64,000 nt of DNA. It comes from Caldimonas manganoxidans ATCC BAA-369. GTDB lineage: Bacteria > Pseudomonadota > Gammaproteobacteria > Burkholderiales > Burkholderiaceae_C. The stretch spans positions 62,001 through 126,000 of the forward strand of contig NZ_KB905932.1 of the NCBI RefSeq assembly GCF_000381125.1, in the 5' to 3' direction. Shown here one piece after another: positions 35,994 to 43,448 of this stretch. Below the pieces are notes generated by a model. That model had not been told where the DNA came from, made no database searches, and saw nothing but the letters and a program-made list of their open reading frames with translations. How positions within the stretch are numbered: the stretch's first letter is position 1; each line of letters starts with the position of its first letter. The position numbers and the translations under genes were made by a program.

Positions 35994-36440
35994 ATGTCGA
36001 TCCTCGTCCTTCATGGCCCCAATCTCAATTTGCTTGGCACCCGTGAGCCGCAGGTCTATGGGTCGACCACTTTGGAGCAGATCAACGCTGATCTCGTCAA
36101 GATGGCGCAAGATCACGGCCAGACCCTGGTGGCCTTTCAAAGCAACCATGAAGGAGCCCTGGTCGACCGCATCCATGCCGCCCGGCTGGATGGCACCCGC
36201 TTCATCCTGATCAACCCGGCGGCCTACACCCACACCAGCGTGGCCCTGCGCGATGCCTTGGCCGCCGTGGCCCTGCCCTTCGTGGAAGTGCACCTGTCCA
36301 ACATCCACCGCCGCGAACCCTTCCGCCACCACTCCTACCTGTCGGACCTGGCCGAAGGCGTGATCTGCGGCCTGGGCGCCAGCGGCTATCGGCTTGCGCT
36401 GGCCTATGCGCTGGAGCGCCTGAGCCGGGCCCCAGCCTGA
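35994..36440 (+). CDS. aroQ: Type II 3-dehydroquinate dehydratase
   Basis: Dehydrates 3-dehydroquinate in the shikimate pathway. It has 148 residues. Motifs: [19 protein letters not shown] (catalytic Tyr and Arg), [27 protein letters not shown] and [18 protein letters not shown] (catalytic His). The ATG at 35994 is preferred over a TTG at 35970. The upstream gap (35851-35993) contains an AT-rich patch at 35905-35955 that may hold a promoter. Confidence 0.97.
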   Translation: MSILVLHGPNLNLLGTREPQVYGSTTLEQINADLVKMAQDHGQTLVAFQSNHEGALVDRIHAARLDGTRFILINPAAYTHTSVALRDALAAVALPFVEVHLSNIHRREPFRHHSYLSDLAEGVICGLGASGYRLALAYALERLSRAPA

Positions 36441-36521
36441 CATTTCACAACACAAAAAATGATCGGTGCACAATGCGCGCCGATCTCAACAATCCACCTC
36501 GAAGTCTGTTGGAGAGCCACC

Positions 36522-36986
36522 ATGGATCTACGCAAGCTCAAAACCCTGATCGACCTGGTGTCCGAGTCGAACATCTCGGAACTGGAGATCACCGAAGCTG
36601 ACGGCAAGGTCCGCATCGTGAAGTCCGATGGTCAGGCTGCAGCCCTGCCCGCCATGGTGGCCGCGCCCATGCTGGCGCCCACGCCCGTGACGGCGGCGGC
36701 CGTGCCCGCCCCGGCGCCTGCCGCCCCGGCCCCGACCCCGGCCGCCCCGACCGGCCATGCGGTCAAGTCCCCGATGGTCGGCACCTTCTACCGGGCCTCC
36801 AGCCCCGGTGCCAAGCCCTTCGTGGAAGTGGGCCAGCAGGTCAAGGAAGGCGATCCGATCTGCATCATCGAGGCGATGAAAATCATGAACGAGATCGAAG
36901 CCGACAAGTCCGGCACGATCACCCAGATCCTGTGCGAAAACGGGCAAGCCGTCGAATACGGCCAGCCGCTGATGATCATCGAGTGA
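36522..36986 (+). CDS. accB: Biotin carboxyl carrier protein of acetyl-CoA carboxylase
   Basis: 154 residues. An N-terminal helical region ([21 protein letters not shown]) precedes an Ala/Pro linker (about 45-78) and the biotinyl domain with the modified K120 in [18 protein letters not shown] sits 6 bp before the ATG. Together with accC, 10 bp downstream, it makes malonyl-CoA for the fab genes at 5979-11526. Confidence 0.98.
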   Translation: MDLRKLKTLIDLVSESNISELEITEADGKVRIVKSDGQAAALPAMVAAPMLAPTPVTAAAVPAPAPAAPAPTPAAPTGHAVKSPMVGTFYRASSPGAKPFVEVGQQVKEGDPICIIEAMKIMNEIEADKSGTITQILCENGQAVEYGQPLMIIE

Positions 36987-36996
36987 GGCGCACTCG

Positions 36997-38346
36997 ATGT
37001 TCAAGAAGATCCTGATCGCCAACCGCGGGGAGATCGCCCTGCGGATCCAGCGCGCTTGCCGTGAAATGGGCATCCAATCGGTGGTGGTCTATTCCGAGGC
37101 CGACCGCGATGCCAAATACGTCAAGCTGGCCGACGAAGCCGTCTGCATCGGCCCGGCGCCGTCCTCGCAGAGCTATTTGCACATGCCGGCCATCATCTCG
37201 GCCGCCGAAGTGACCGATGCCGAAGCCATCCACCCCGGCTATGGCTTCCTGTCCGAGAACGCCGACTTCGCCGAACGCGTCGAGCAAAGCGGCTTCACCT
37301 TCATCGGCCCCACGCCCGAATCGATCCGCCTCATGGGCGACAAGGTCTCGGCCAAAGCCGCGATGATCAAGGCTGGCGTGCCTTGCGTGCCCGGCTCCGA
37401 CGGTGCCTTGCCCGAGGACCCGAAGGAAATCATCCGCATCGCCCGCTCGATCGGCTACCCGGTCATCATCAAGGCTGCCGGCGGCGGTGGTGGGCGCGGC
37501 ATGCGTGTGGTGCACACCGAAGCCGCGCTGATCCATGCCGTGCAGACCACCCGGGCCGAAGCAGGCGCCGCCTTTGGCAACTCGGCGGTCTACATGGAGA
37601 AGTTCCTCGAGAACCCGCGCCACATCGAGATCCAGGTGCTGGCCGACCAACACCGCAATGCCGTCTACCTGGGCGAGCGCGACTGCTCGATGCAACGCCG
37701 CCACCAAAAGATCATCGAGGAAGCCCCCGCGCCAGGCATTCCGCGGCGCATCATCGAGCGCATCGGCGCGCGCTGCGCCGATGCCTGCAAAAAGATCGGC
37801 TACCGCGGCGCGGGCACCTTCGAGTTCCTCTACGAAAACGGCGAGTTCTACTTCATCGAGATGAACACCCGGGTGCAGGTCGAGCACCCGGTCACCGAGC
37901 TGGTCACCGGCATCGACATCGTGCAGATGCAAATCCGCGTGGCCGCTGGCGAGAAGCTGCCGTTCTCGCAGCGTCACATCCAGATGCGCGGCCATGCGAT
38001 CGAGTGCCGCATCAATGCCGAAGACCCGTACAAGTTCACCCCGTCGCCGGGGCGCATCACCATGTGGCATGCCCCTGGCGGCCCCGGCGTGCGCGTGGAC
38101 TCGCACATCTACACCAACTACTTCGTGCCCCCGCACTACGACTCCATGATCGGCAAGATCATCGTGCACGGGGACACCCGCGAACAAGCGCTGGCCCGCA
38201 TGCGCATCGCGCTGTCCGAGACGCTGGTCGAGGGCATCCAAACCAACATCCCGCTGCACCGGGAATTGATGGTCGACTCCAAATTCATGGAAGGCGGCAC
38301 CAGCATCCATTACCTGGAAAGCTGGATGGCGCAGCACCAGCGTTGA
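36997..38346 (+). CDS. accC: Biotin carboxylase of acetyl-CoA carboxylase
   Basis: 449 residues. ATP-grasp enzyme with the N-terminal [28 protein letters not shown], the glycine-rich ATP loop [34 protein letters not shown] and the active-site [14 protein letters not shown]. It is in an operon with accB and prmA; the gap to prmA is 4 bp. Confidence 0.98.
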   Translation: MFKKILIANRGEIALRIQRACREMGIQSVVVYSEADRDAKYVKLADEAVCIGPAPSSQSYLHMPAIISAAEVTDAEAIHPGYGFLSENADFAERVEQSGFTFIGPTPESIRLMGDKVSAKAAMIKAGVPCVPGSDGALPEDPKEIIRIARSIGYPVIIKAAGGGGGRGMRVVHTEAALIHAVQTTRAEAGAAFGNSAVYMEKFLENPRHIEIQVLADQHRNAVYLGERDCSMQRRHQKIIEEAPAPGIPRRIIERIGARCADACKKIGYRGAGTFEFLYENGEFYFIEMNTRVQVEHPVTELVTGIDIVQMQIRVAAGEKLPFSQRHIQMRGHAIECRINAEDPYKFTPSPGRITMWHAPGGPGVRVDSHIYTNYFVPPHYDSMIGKIIVHGDTREQALARMRIALSETLVEGIQTNIPLHRELMVDSKFMEGGTSIHYLESWMAQHQR

Positions 38347-38350
38347 GGTC

Positions 38351-39247
38351 ATGGTCGAACTCATTCTGCTGGCCGCCGAGGACGACGTCGAAACGGTGTC
38401 CGATGCCTTGATGGAACTCGATGCGCTGTCGGTCTCGGTCGAAGATGCCGATGCCGACACCGCCTCCGAGCATGCCTTGTTCGCCGAGCCGGGCCTGCCG
38501 CCGCCCCGCGCGGGCTGGCAGCGCTCCGCGGTCAAGGCCCTCTACCCAGACGAAGCCGCCGCCCTGGACGCTGCCACACTGCTGCTGGCGCAGTCGTGGG
38601 CCGGCAACGTGCACGTGGTCGCGATTCAAGACGTGCCCGACGAGGACTGGGTGCGCCTGACGCAATCGCAGTTCGCGCCGGTGGAAATCACGCCCGAGTT
38701 CTGGATCGTGCCCAGCTGGCATGAGCCCCCTGCGCAAGCCCAACGCGTGGTCCGTCTCGACCCGGGCCTGGCCTTCGGCACGGGCACCCATCCGACCACG
38801 CGCATGTGCCTGCGCTGGATCGCCCAACAAGCGCCATCGCTGGGCAGCACCTGGACGCGCGTGCTCGACTACGGCTGCGGCTCGGGCATCCTGGCCATCG
38901 GCGCGGCCCTGCATGGCGCCGGACAGATCGACGCCGTCGACATCGACCCAGCCGCCGTGGAAGCCACCTGCCGCAACGCCCAGGCCAATGGCATCACGCT
39001 GCAAGCCGGGCCGCCCGAACTGGCCCGGGGCGCCTACCCCCTGGTGCTGGCCAACATCCTGGCCACCCCCCTGAAGCTGCTCGCCCCGCTGCTTTGCGCT
39101 CATGTGCAACCCGGTGGCCACTTGGTGCTGGCCGGCATCCTGGAGCGGCAGGCCGAGGAATTGCGCGCCGCCTACGCCCCTTGGCTGGCTCTGCACGTGA
39201 GCGACCAGGAAGAGGGCTGGATCCTGATGACCGCCCGCCGTGACTGA
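38351..39247 (+). CDS. prmA: Ribosomal protein L11 methyltransferase
   Basis: 298 residues. The substrate-recognition N-domain starts with LILLAAEDDVETVSDALMEL. The methyltransferase domain has FGTGTHPTTRMCLRWI, the SAM motif VLDYGCGSGILAIGA and NILATPLKLLAPLL. It trimethylates L11 in E. coli. accB-accC-prmA is a known proteobacterial order. An unlinked TTCG hairpin (CCGCCC/GGGCGG, 39255-39270) follows the stop but has no T tract. Confidence 0.97.
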   Translation: MVELILLAAEDDVETVSDALMELDALSVSVEDADADTASEHALFAEPGLPPPRAGWQRSAVKALYPDEAAALDAATLLLAQSWAGNVHVVAIQDVPDEDWVRLTQSQFAPVEITPEFWIVPSWHEPPAQAQRVVRLDPGLAFGTGTHPTTRMCLRWIAQQAPSLGSTWTRVLDYGCGSGILAIGAALHGAGQIDAVDIDPAAVEATCRNAQANGITLQAGPPELARGAYPLVLANILATPLKLLAPLLCAHVQPGGHLVLAGILERQAEELRAAYAPWLALHVSDQEEGWILMTARRD

Positions 39248-39254
39248 ACCCCTG

Positions 39255-39270
39255 CCGCCCTTCGGGGCGG
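39255..39270. other. UUCG-type hairpin after prmA
   Basis: Perfect 6-bp stem CCGCCC-TTCG-GGGCGG, 8 bp after the prmA stop. It lacks a T run, so it may stabilise the mRNA 3' end or act with Rho rather than terminate on its own. Confidence 0.45.
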
Positions 39271-39284
39271 ATGGTGCATCGTGG

Positions 39285-39290
39285 CATCAT
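39285..39290 (+). promoter_or_regulatory. Possible -10 of the DUF3426 gene (leaderless)
   Basis: CATCAT (4 of 6 to TATAAT) ends 7 bp before the ATG at 39298; no ribosome site lies between. Confidence 0.3.
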
Positions 39291-39297
39291 TCGCGCC

Positions 39298-40398
39298 ATG
39301 AGCCTGGCTACCCGTTGCCCCGCCTGTCATACCGCCTTCCGCGTGGTGCAAGACCAGCTCAAGGTCTCTGAAGGCTGGGTGCGCTGCGGCCGTTGCAACG
39401 AAGTCTTCAATGCCTTGGACGGGCTGTTCGACCTCGAACGCGAGCCCGCCCCCACCCGTGGCACGGCCTCGGCCAGTGGGCTGCCGCAAGACAGCCCCAG
39501 CGCGGCCGTGCAGGCCGGCTTGGGCGCCTTGTTGTCCCGCGCCTCCAGCGACATGGCCCCACCGCCAGCCCCTCCTGCGGTCTCGCCCCCCTCCCGCGCG
39601 CCCGAGCCGCCCAGCGTGCCGAACGATCCCCAAGAGCACGAAGCCATCGCCACTTCCGAAGTGCTGGATTCGCGCTTTCTTGACCGCAGCACCTACGGCG
39701 CACAGCACGATGCAGACGGGGAACATGGGTTCCCCGATGCACGCCTGGACAGCCGCCTGCACGGCCCCGACGACAGCCAGCCCCCGCGTCCTTCGGCCTG
39801 GACGCCTCGCGCGACCTCCAGCGCCGCACGCGGCGCTCGACACCGCAGCGCCCGTGCCCGTGACACACGCCCAGAGGCGTCCGCCGCCACCCCGGGCTTT
39901 TTGCGCCGGGCCGAGCGCGAGGCCCGCTGGCGCCACCCGGCGATGCGCGCCGCGCTGGGCTTGCTTGCCTTGTGTCTGCTGAGCGGACTGGCCCTGCAGT
40001 GGGCCTACCACGAACGCCAATGGCTTGCCGCCCATCACCCCAGCACGCGCCCCTGGCTGGAACGACTGTGCACCTGGACCGGCTGCCGCATCGGTCCTTG
40101 GCAGTCCATCGACCATGTGGTCGTGGACAGCAGCAGCTTGAGCCCCGGCAGCACACCGGAGAGTTATCGCCTCTCCGTGCAACTGCGCAACCGGGCCCCG
40201 GTGGCGCTGGCCATACCCGCCATCGAATTGGTGCTGACCGATACGCAAGGTCAGCTCGTGGCGCGCCGCGCCCTGCTGCCTTCGGACTTTCGTGTGGGCG
40301 ACACCCTCGCGCCGCACGGCGACCTCAGCCTGCGGCTCGAATTCCGCACCCCCGGACACCGTGTGGCCGGCTACACGGTCGAAGCCTTTTATCCTTGA
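39298..40398 (+). CDS. Zinc-ribbon and DUF3426 membrane protein
   Basis: 366 residues. The N-terminal MJ0042-type zinc ribbon has CPACHTAF...CGRCNEVF (four Cys). A long low-complexity linker (about 45-205) is rich in Pro, Ala, Ser and Arg. One membrane span lies at about 218-240 (LGLLALCLLSGLALQWAY) and a DUF3426 domain ends the protein (SYRLSVQLRNRAPVALAIPAIELVLTDTQG). Function is unknown; the layout suggests a cytoplasmic metal finger linked to a periplasmic beta domain. It follows prmA, as in other Burkholderiales. Confidence 0.9.
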   Translation: MSLATRCPACHTAFRVVQDQLKVSEGWVRCGRCNEVFNALDGLFDLEREPAPTRGTASASGLPQDSPSAAVQAGLGALLSRASSDMAPPPAPPAVSPPSRAPEPPSVPNDPQEHEAIATSEVLDSRFLDRSTYGAQHDADGEHGFPDARLDSRLHGPDDSQPPRPSAWTPRATSSAARGARHRSARARDTRPEASAATPGFLRRAEREARWRHPAMRAALGLLALCLLSGLALQWAYHERQWLAAHHPSTRPWLERLCTWTGCRIGPWQSIDHVVVDSSSLSPGSTPESYRLSVQLRNRAPVALAIPAIELVLTDTQGQLVARRALLPSDFRVGDTLAPHGDLSLRLEFRTPGHRVAGYTVEAFYP

Positions 40399-40431
40399 CG
40401 ATCCCCCCCTCTCTCTGCTCGGAGCTTGTCC

Positions 40432-41337
40432 ATGCCAGCGCTGATCTGCGGTTCCCTCGCCTTCGACACCATCACCAACTTCCACGGGCGCTTCCGCGAT
40501 CAGATCCTGCCAGAGCAAATCCACATCCTGAACGTCTCGTTCCTCGTGCCCACCTTGCGTCGGGAATTCGGTGGCTGTGCCGGCAACATCGCCTACTCCT
40601 TGCACCAGCTGGGCGGCACGCCGCTGGTGATGGCCACGCTGGGCAGCGACGGACACACCTATCTTCAGCGCTTGCGTGACTGGGGCGTGTCCACCGAGTT
40701 CGTGCAGGTGCTCGAAGATCACTACACCGCCCAGGCCATCATCATGACCGACCTGGACAACAACCAGATCACCGCCTTCCACCCTGGCGCGATGGCACAG
40801 GCCCACCGCATTCGCATCCAGGCGCGGCCGGACATCGCACTGGCCATCATCGCTCCGGACGGGCGCGAGGCCATGCTCAGCCATGCCGAACAGCTGGCCG
40901 CGGCCGGTATCCCCTTCATCTTCGATCCGGGTCAGGGGCTGCCGATGTTCACTGGCGAGGAACTGCGGCACTTCATCGCTCAGGCCACCTGGGTCGCGCT
41001 GAACGACTATGAAGCCCGCATGCTGTGCGAACGCACTGGCCAAGATCTGGCCACCCTGTCGCGTTCACACCTGCGCGGCGTGGTGGTCACGCTCGGGGAG
41101 CATGGCTGTGAAGTCTGGATCCAGGGCGAACGCCAGCACATTGCCGGCGTGAAAGCCCAGGCCGTGGTCGATCCCACCGGCTGCGGAGACGCCTTCCGCG
41201 CCGCGCTGCTCTATGGTCTGGAGCGGGGCTGGCCTTTGGCCCGCTGCGCCGAACTGGGCAATCGGCTGGGCGCCTTGAAGATCGCCTGCAGCGGTCCGCA
41301 AAACCACCGCATCGACCGCGCCGCCCTCGGTTTGTGA
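40432..41337 (+). CDS. PfkB-family carbohydrate/nucleoside kinase
   Basis: 301 residues from the ATG at 40432 (GGAG 5-6 bp upstream). The family's N-terminal glycine motif is in [20 protein letters not shown], and the C-terminal signature [18 protein letters not shown] holds the catalytic Asp. Members with this sequence type are often named adenosine kinase or ribokinase; the substrate cannot be fixed here. The terminator at 41347-41370 may serve both this gene and the converging histone-like gene. Confidence 0.93.
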   Translation: MPALICGSLAFDTITNFHGRFRDQILPEQIHILNVSFLVPTLRREFGGCAGNIAYSLHQLGGTPLVMATLGSDGHTYLQRLRDWGVSTEFVQVLEDHYTAQAIIMTDLDNNQITAFHPGAMAQAHRIRIQARPDIALAIIAPDGREAMLSHAEQLAAAGIPFIFDPGQGLPMFTGEELRHFIAQATWVALNDYEARMLCERTGQDLATLSRSHLRGVVVTLGEHGCEVWIQGERQHIAGVKAQAVVDPTGCGDAFRAALLYGLERGWPLARCAELGNRLGALKIACSGPQNHRIDRAALGL

Positions 41338-41346
41338 CCCGCCAAT

Positions 41347-41370
41347 AAAAAACCCGGCCGCAGCCGGGTT
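41347..41370 (-). terminator. Intrinsic terminator between convergent genes
   Basis: Perfect 8-bp stem AACCCGGC-CGCA-GCCGGGTT (41351-41370) with TTTTTT on the minus strand (41347-41352). It is strongest for the histone H1-like gene, while the plus-strand tail TTCTC is weak but may stop the PfkB transcript too. Confidence 0.85.
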
Positions 41371-41422
41371 CTCGGTCCGCAGGGCACTGCAGGCACTTGC
41401 CGCAGCGCCCTTGCGGGCAGGC

Positions 41423-41884
41423 TCAGGGCTTGTTGCCCGTCGGGAAGGGCCAGGCCGCTTGAGGGCTGAGCGCCGTCTTGGCCGCGGGGGCCGCCGGAGT
41501 CGCCGCAGGGGCAGCCGGGGCGGCAGGGGCCGCTTTGGCCGCAGGCTTCTTCGCTGCAGCCTTCTTGGCCGGAGCCTTCTTCGCTGGGGCCTTCTTGGCC
41601 GCCGCCTTCTTGGCCGGAGCCTTCTTCACCGCGGCCTTCTTGGCCGGAGCCTTCTTCGCCGCCGCCTTCTTGGCCGGCGCGGCCTTCTTGGCGGCGACCT
41701 TCTTCACCGCGGCCTTCTTGGCCGGGGCCTTCTTCACCGCCGCCTTCTTGGCCGGCGCGGCCTTCTTGGCGGCGACCTTCTTCACCGCGACCTTCTTGGC
41801 CGGAGCCTTCTTCGCAGCGGCCTTCTTGGCGGCCGGCTTCTTCGCTGCCGCCTTCTTGGCGGCCGGTTTCTTCGCAGTTGCCAT
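41423..41884 (-). CDS. Histone H1-like AAKK-repeat DNA-binding protein
   Basis: 153 residues, extremely Lys/Ala-rich. After [11 protein letters not shown] the first ~115 residues are repeats of the type [18 protein letters not shown] and [10 protein letters not shown]. An Ala/Pro stretch follows, then a distinct end with [11 protein letters not shown] that I recall from Burkholderiales members. It probably condenses DNA or binds polyanions, like eukaryotic H1 C-terminal tails. The ribosome site AAGGAGA precedes the ATG. The repeats make it prone to length change. Confidence 0.93.
   Translation of the reverse strand: MATAKKPAAKKAAAKKPAAKKAAAKKAPAKKVAVKKVAAKKAAPAKKAAVKKAPAKKAAVKKVAAKKAAPAKKAAAKKAPAKKAAVKKAPAKKAAAKKAPAKKAPAKKAAAKKPAAKAAPAAPAAPAATPAAPAAKTALSPQAAWPFPTGNKP
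41535..41880. repeat. Degenerate tandem repeats in the histone H1-like gene
   Basis: Repeats of about 9-15 bp built on GCCTTCTTGGCCG/GCCTTCTTCGCC (plus strand) run through most of the coding region and encode AAKK/PAKK units. A longer duplicated block is seen at about 41667-41703 versus 41745-41781. Confidence 0.8.
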
Positions 41885-42094
41885 GACGAATCTCCTTGAT
41901 CAAGTGGCAAAGAGCACCGCGCTGCTCGATACAGCACGGGGATTCACAGCCCGGGGTTCTGTCCTTGCGGGACGCCCCGGTACGGTGAATGCGTTGGCAG
42001 GCCGTCGGCGCGGCTTCTACGTCCGCTGCATTGGGCCTGCAAAGTCTGTTGTTCTTCGTTCATGTCCCGAAGCCCGGCCTGCGGCCGCGGCGCT

Positions 42095-43246
42095 TCAATC
42101 CCACGACAGCGCGCCACCGGACTGGTATTCGATGACGCGGGTCTCGAAGAAATTGCGCTCTTTCTTCAGGTCGATCATTTCGCTCATCCACGGGAAAGGG
42201 TTCTCCTCATGCGGGAAGAGCTCCTCCAAGCCAATCTGCGTGGCGCGCCGATTCGCGATGTAGCGCAGATAGCCCTTGAACATCGAAGCATTCAGCCCCA
42301 ACACCCCGCGCGGCATGGTGTCTTCGGCATAGCGGTATTCCAGCTCGACGGCCTTGAGGAACAGGGCCTTGATTTCGGCCCGGAACTCCGGCGTCCACAG
42401 ATGCGGGTTCTCGAGCTTGATCTGGTTGATCAGGTCGATGCCGAAGTTGCAGTGCATCGACTCGTCGCGCAGGATGTACTGATATTGCTCGGCCGCCCCG
42501 GTCATCTTGTTCTGGCGGCCCAGCGCCAGGATCTGGGTGAAGCCGACATAGAAGAACAGCCCTTCCATCAAGCAGGCGAAGACGATCAGGCTCTTGAGCA
42601 GCTTCTGATCGTTCTCGGGCGTGCCCGTCTTGAAGGCCGGATCCATGATCACGTCGATGAACGGAATCAGGAACTCGTCCTTGTCCCGGATCGACGGAAT
42701 CTCGTGATAGGCATTGAAGATCTCGCCCTCATCCAAACCCAGCGACTCGACGATGTACTGGTAGGCATGGGTATGGATCGCCTCCTCGAAGGCCTGGCGC
42801 AACAGAAATTGGCGGCACTCGGGCGCCGTGATGTGACGGTAGGTGCCCAGCACGATGTTGTTGGCCGCCAGCGAGTCGGCCGTGACGAAGAAGCCGAGAT
42901 TGCGCTTGACGATGCGGCGCTCGTCTTCGGTCAGGCCGTTGGGGTCTTTCCACAGCGCGATGTCGCGGGACATGTTGATCTCCTGCGGCATCCAGTGGTT
43001 GGCGCATGTGGCGAGGTACTTCTCCCAGGCCCACTTGTACTTGAACGGGACGAGCTGGTTGACGTCGGTCTGCCCGTTGATGATGCGCTTGTCGGCGACA
43101 TTGACGCGGCGCGTGGAGACCGCAGCGGCGGACAACGGTGCCCCTTGGGGTGACGATGCCGCGGACCGCGCGGCACCAGGCGTCGTGGGCACGGTCTGCA
43201 ACGCAAGAGAGTTCGAAGCTTGGAGGTCTTCTTCCCAGGCCAACAT
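42095..43246 (-). CDS. nrdB: Class Ia ribonucleotide reductase, beta subunit
   Basis: Carries the di-iron tyrosyl radical cofactor. It has 383 residues. Spacing matches the E. coli ligands: D124 ([10 protein letters not shown]), E155 and H158 ([11 protein letters not shown]), radical Tyr Y162, and later EGLFFYVGF and ESMHCNFG for the second iron. The N-terminal ~50 residues are a variable linker. It lies 202 bp after nrdA with its own plausible promoter in that gap (-10 CATAAT 43269-43274, -35 TTGGTG 43292-43297, spacer 17). Confidence 0.97.
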   Translation of the reverse strand: MLAWEEDLQASNSLALQTVPTTPGAARSAASSPQGAPLSAAAVSTRRVNVADKRIINGQTDVNQLVPFKYKWAWEKYLATCANHWMPQEINMSRDIALWKDPNGLTEDERRIVKRNLGFFVTADSLAANNIVLGTYRHITAPECRQFLLRQAFEEAIHTHAYQYIVESLGLDEGEIFNAYHEIPSIRDKDEFLIPFIDVIMDPAFKTGTPENDQKLLKSLIVFACLMEGLFFYVGFTQILALGRQNKMTGAAEQYQYILRDESMHCNFGIDLINQIKLENPHLWTPEFRAEIKALFLKAVELEYRYAEDTMPRGVLGLNASMFKGYLRYIANRRATQIGLEELFPHEENPFPWMSEMIDLKKERNFFETRVIEYQSGGALSWD

Positions 43247-43268
43247 GGTGGACTTCCTATGGGTGCGA

Positions 43269-43297
43269 ATTATGAGAGTGTTGTGTCCAAACACCAA
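43269..43297 (-). promoter_or_regulatory. Predicted nrdB promoter
   Basis: CATAAT (43269-43274) and TTGGTG (43292-43297), spacer 17 bp, minus strand, about 23 bp before the nrdB ATG. Between them lies an imperfect inverted repeat GTGTT...AACAC (about 43279-43294), which is not a good NrdR box. Confidence 0.55.
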
Positions 43298-43448
43298 GCA
43301 CTTCTTGACAAGGACGCGATGAACTTGTTGCTGTGCTGCATCGAAATCGGCGCTCGTTGCAGCACCTCATCACCGTCTGGTGCGAACACACGATGGCATC
43401 GATGCGAGCACGCGGCCGAACACCGCGCCTCGCATCACACCGGTCTGC

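Noticed and set aside
41535-41880. CRISPR-like repeats
   Set aside because: The repeats are coding (AAKK units), degenerate, without unique spacers, and no cas gene is present.
43279-43296. NrdR box before nrdB
   Set aside because: GTGTT/AACAC halves are present but the centre and spacing do not fit the NrdR pattern, and there is no second box.
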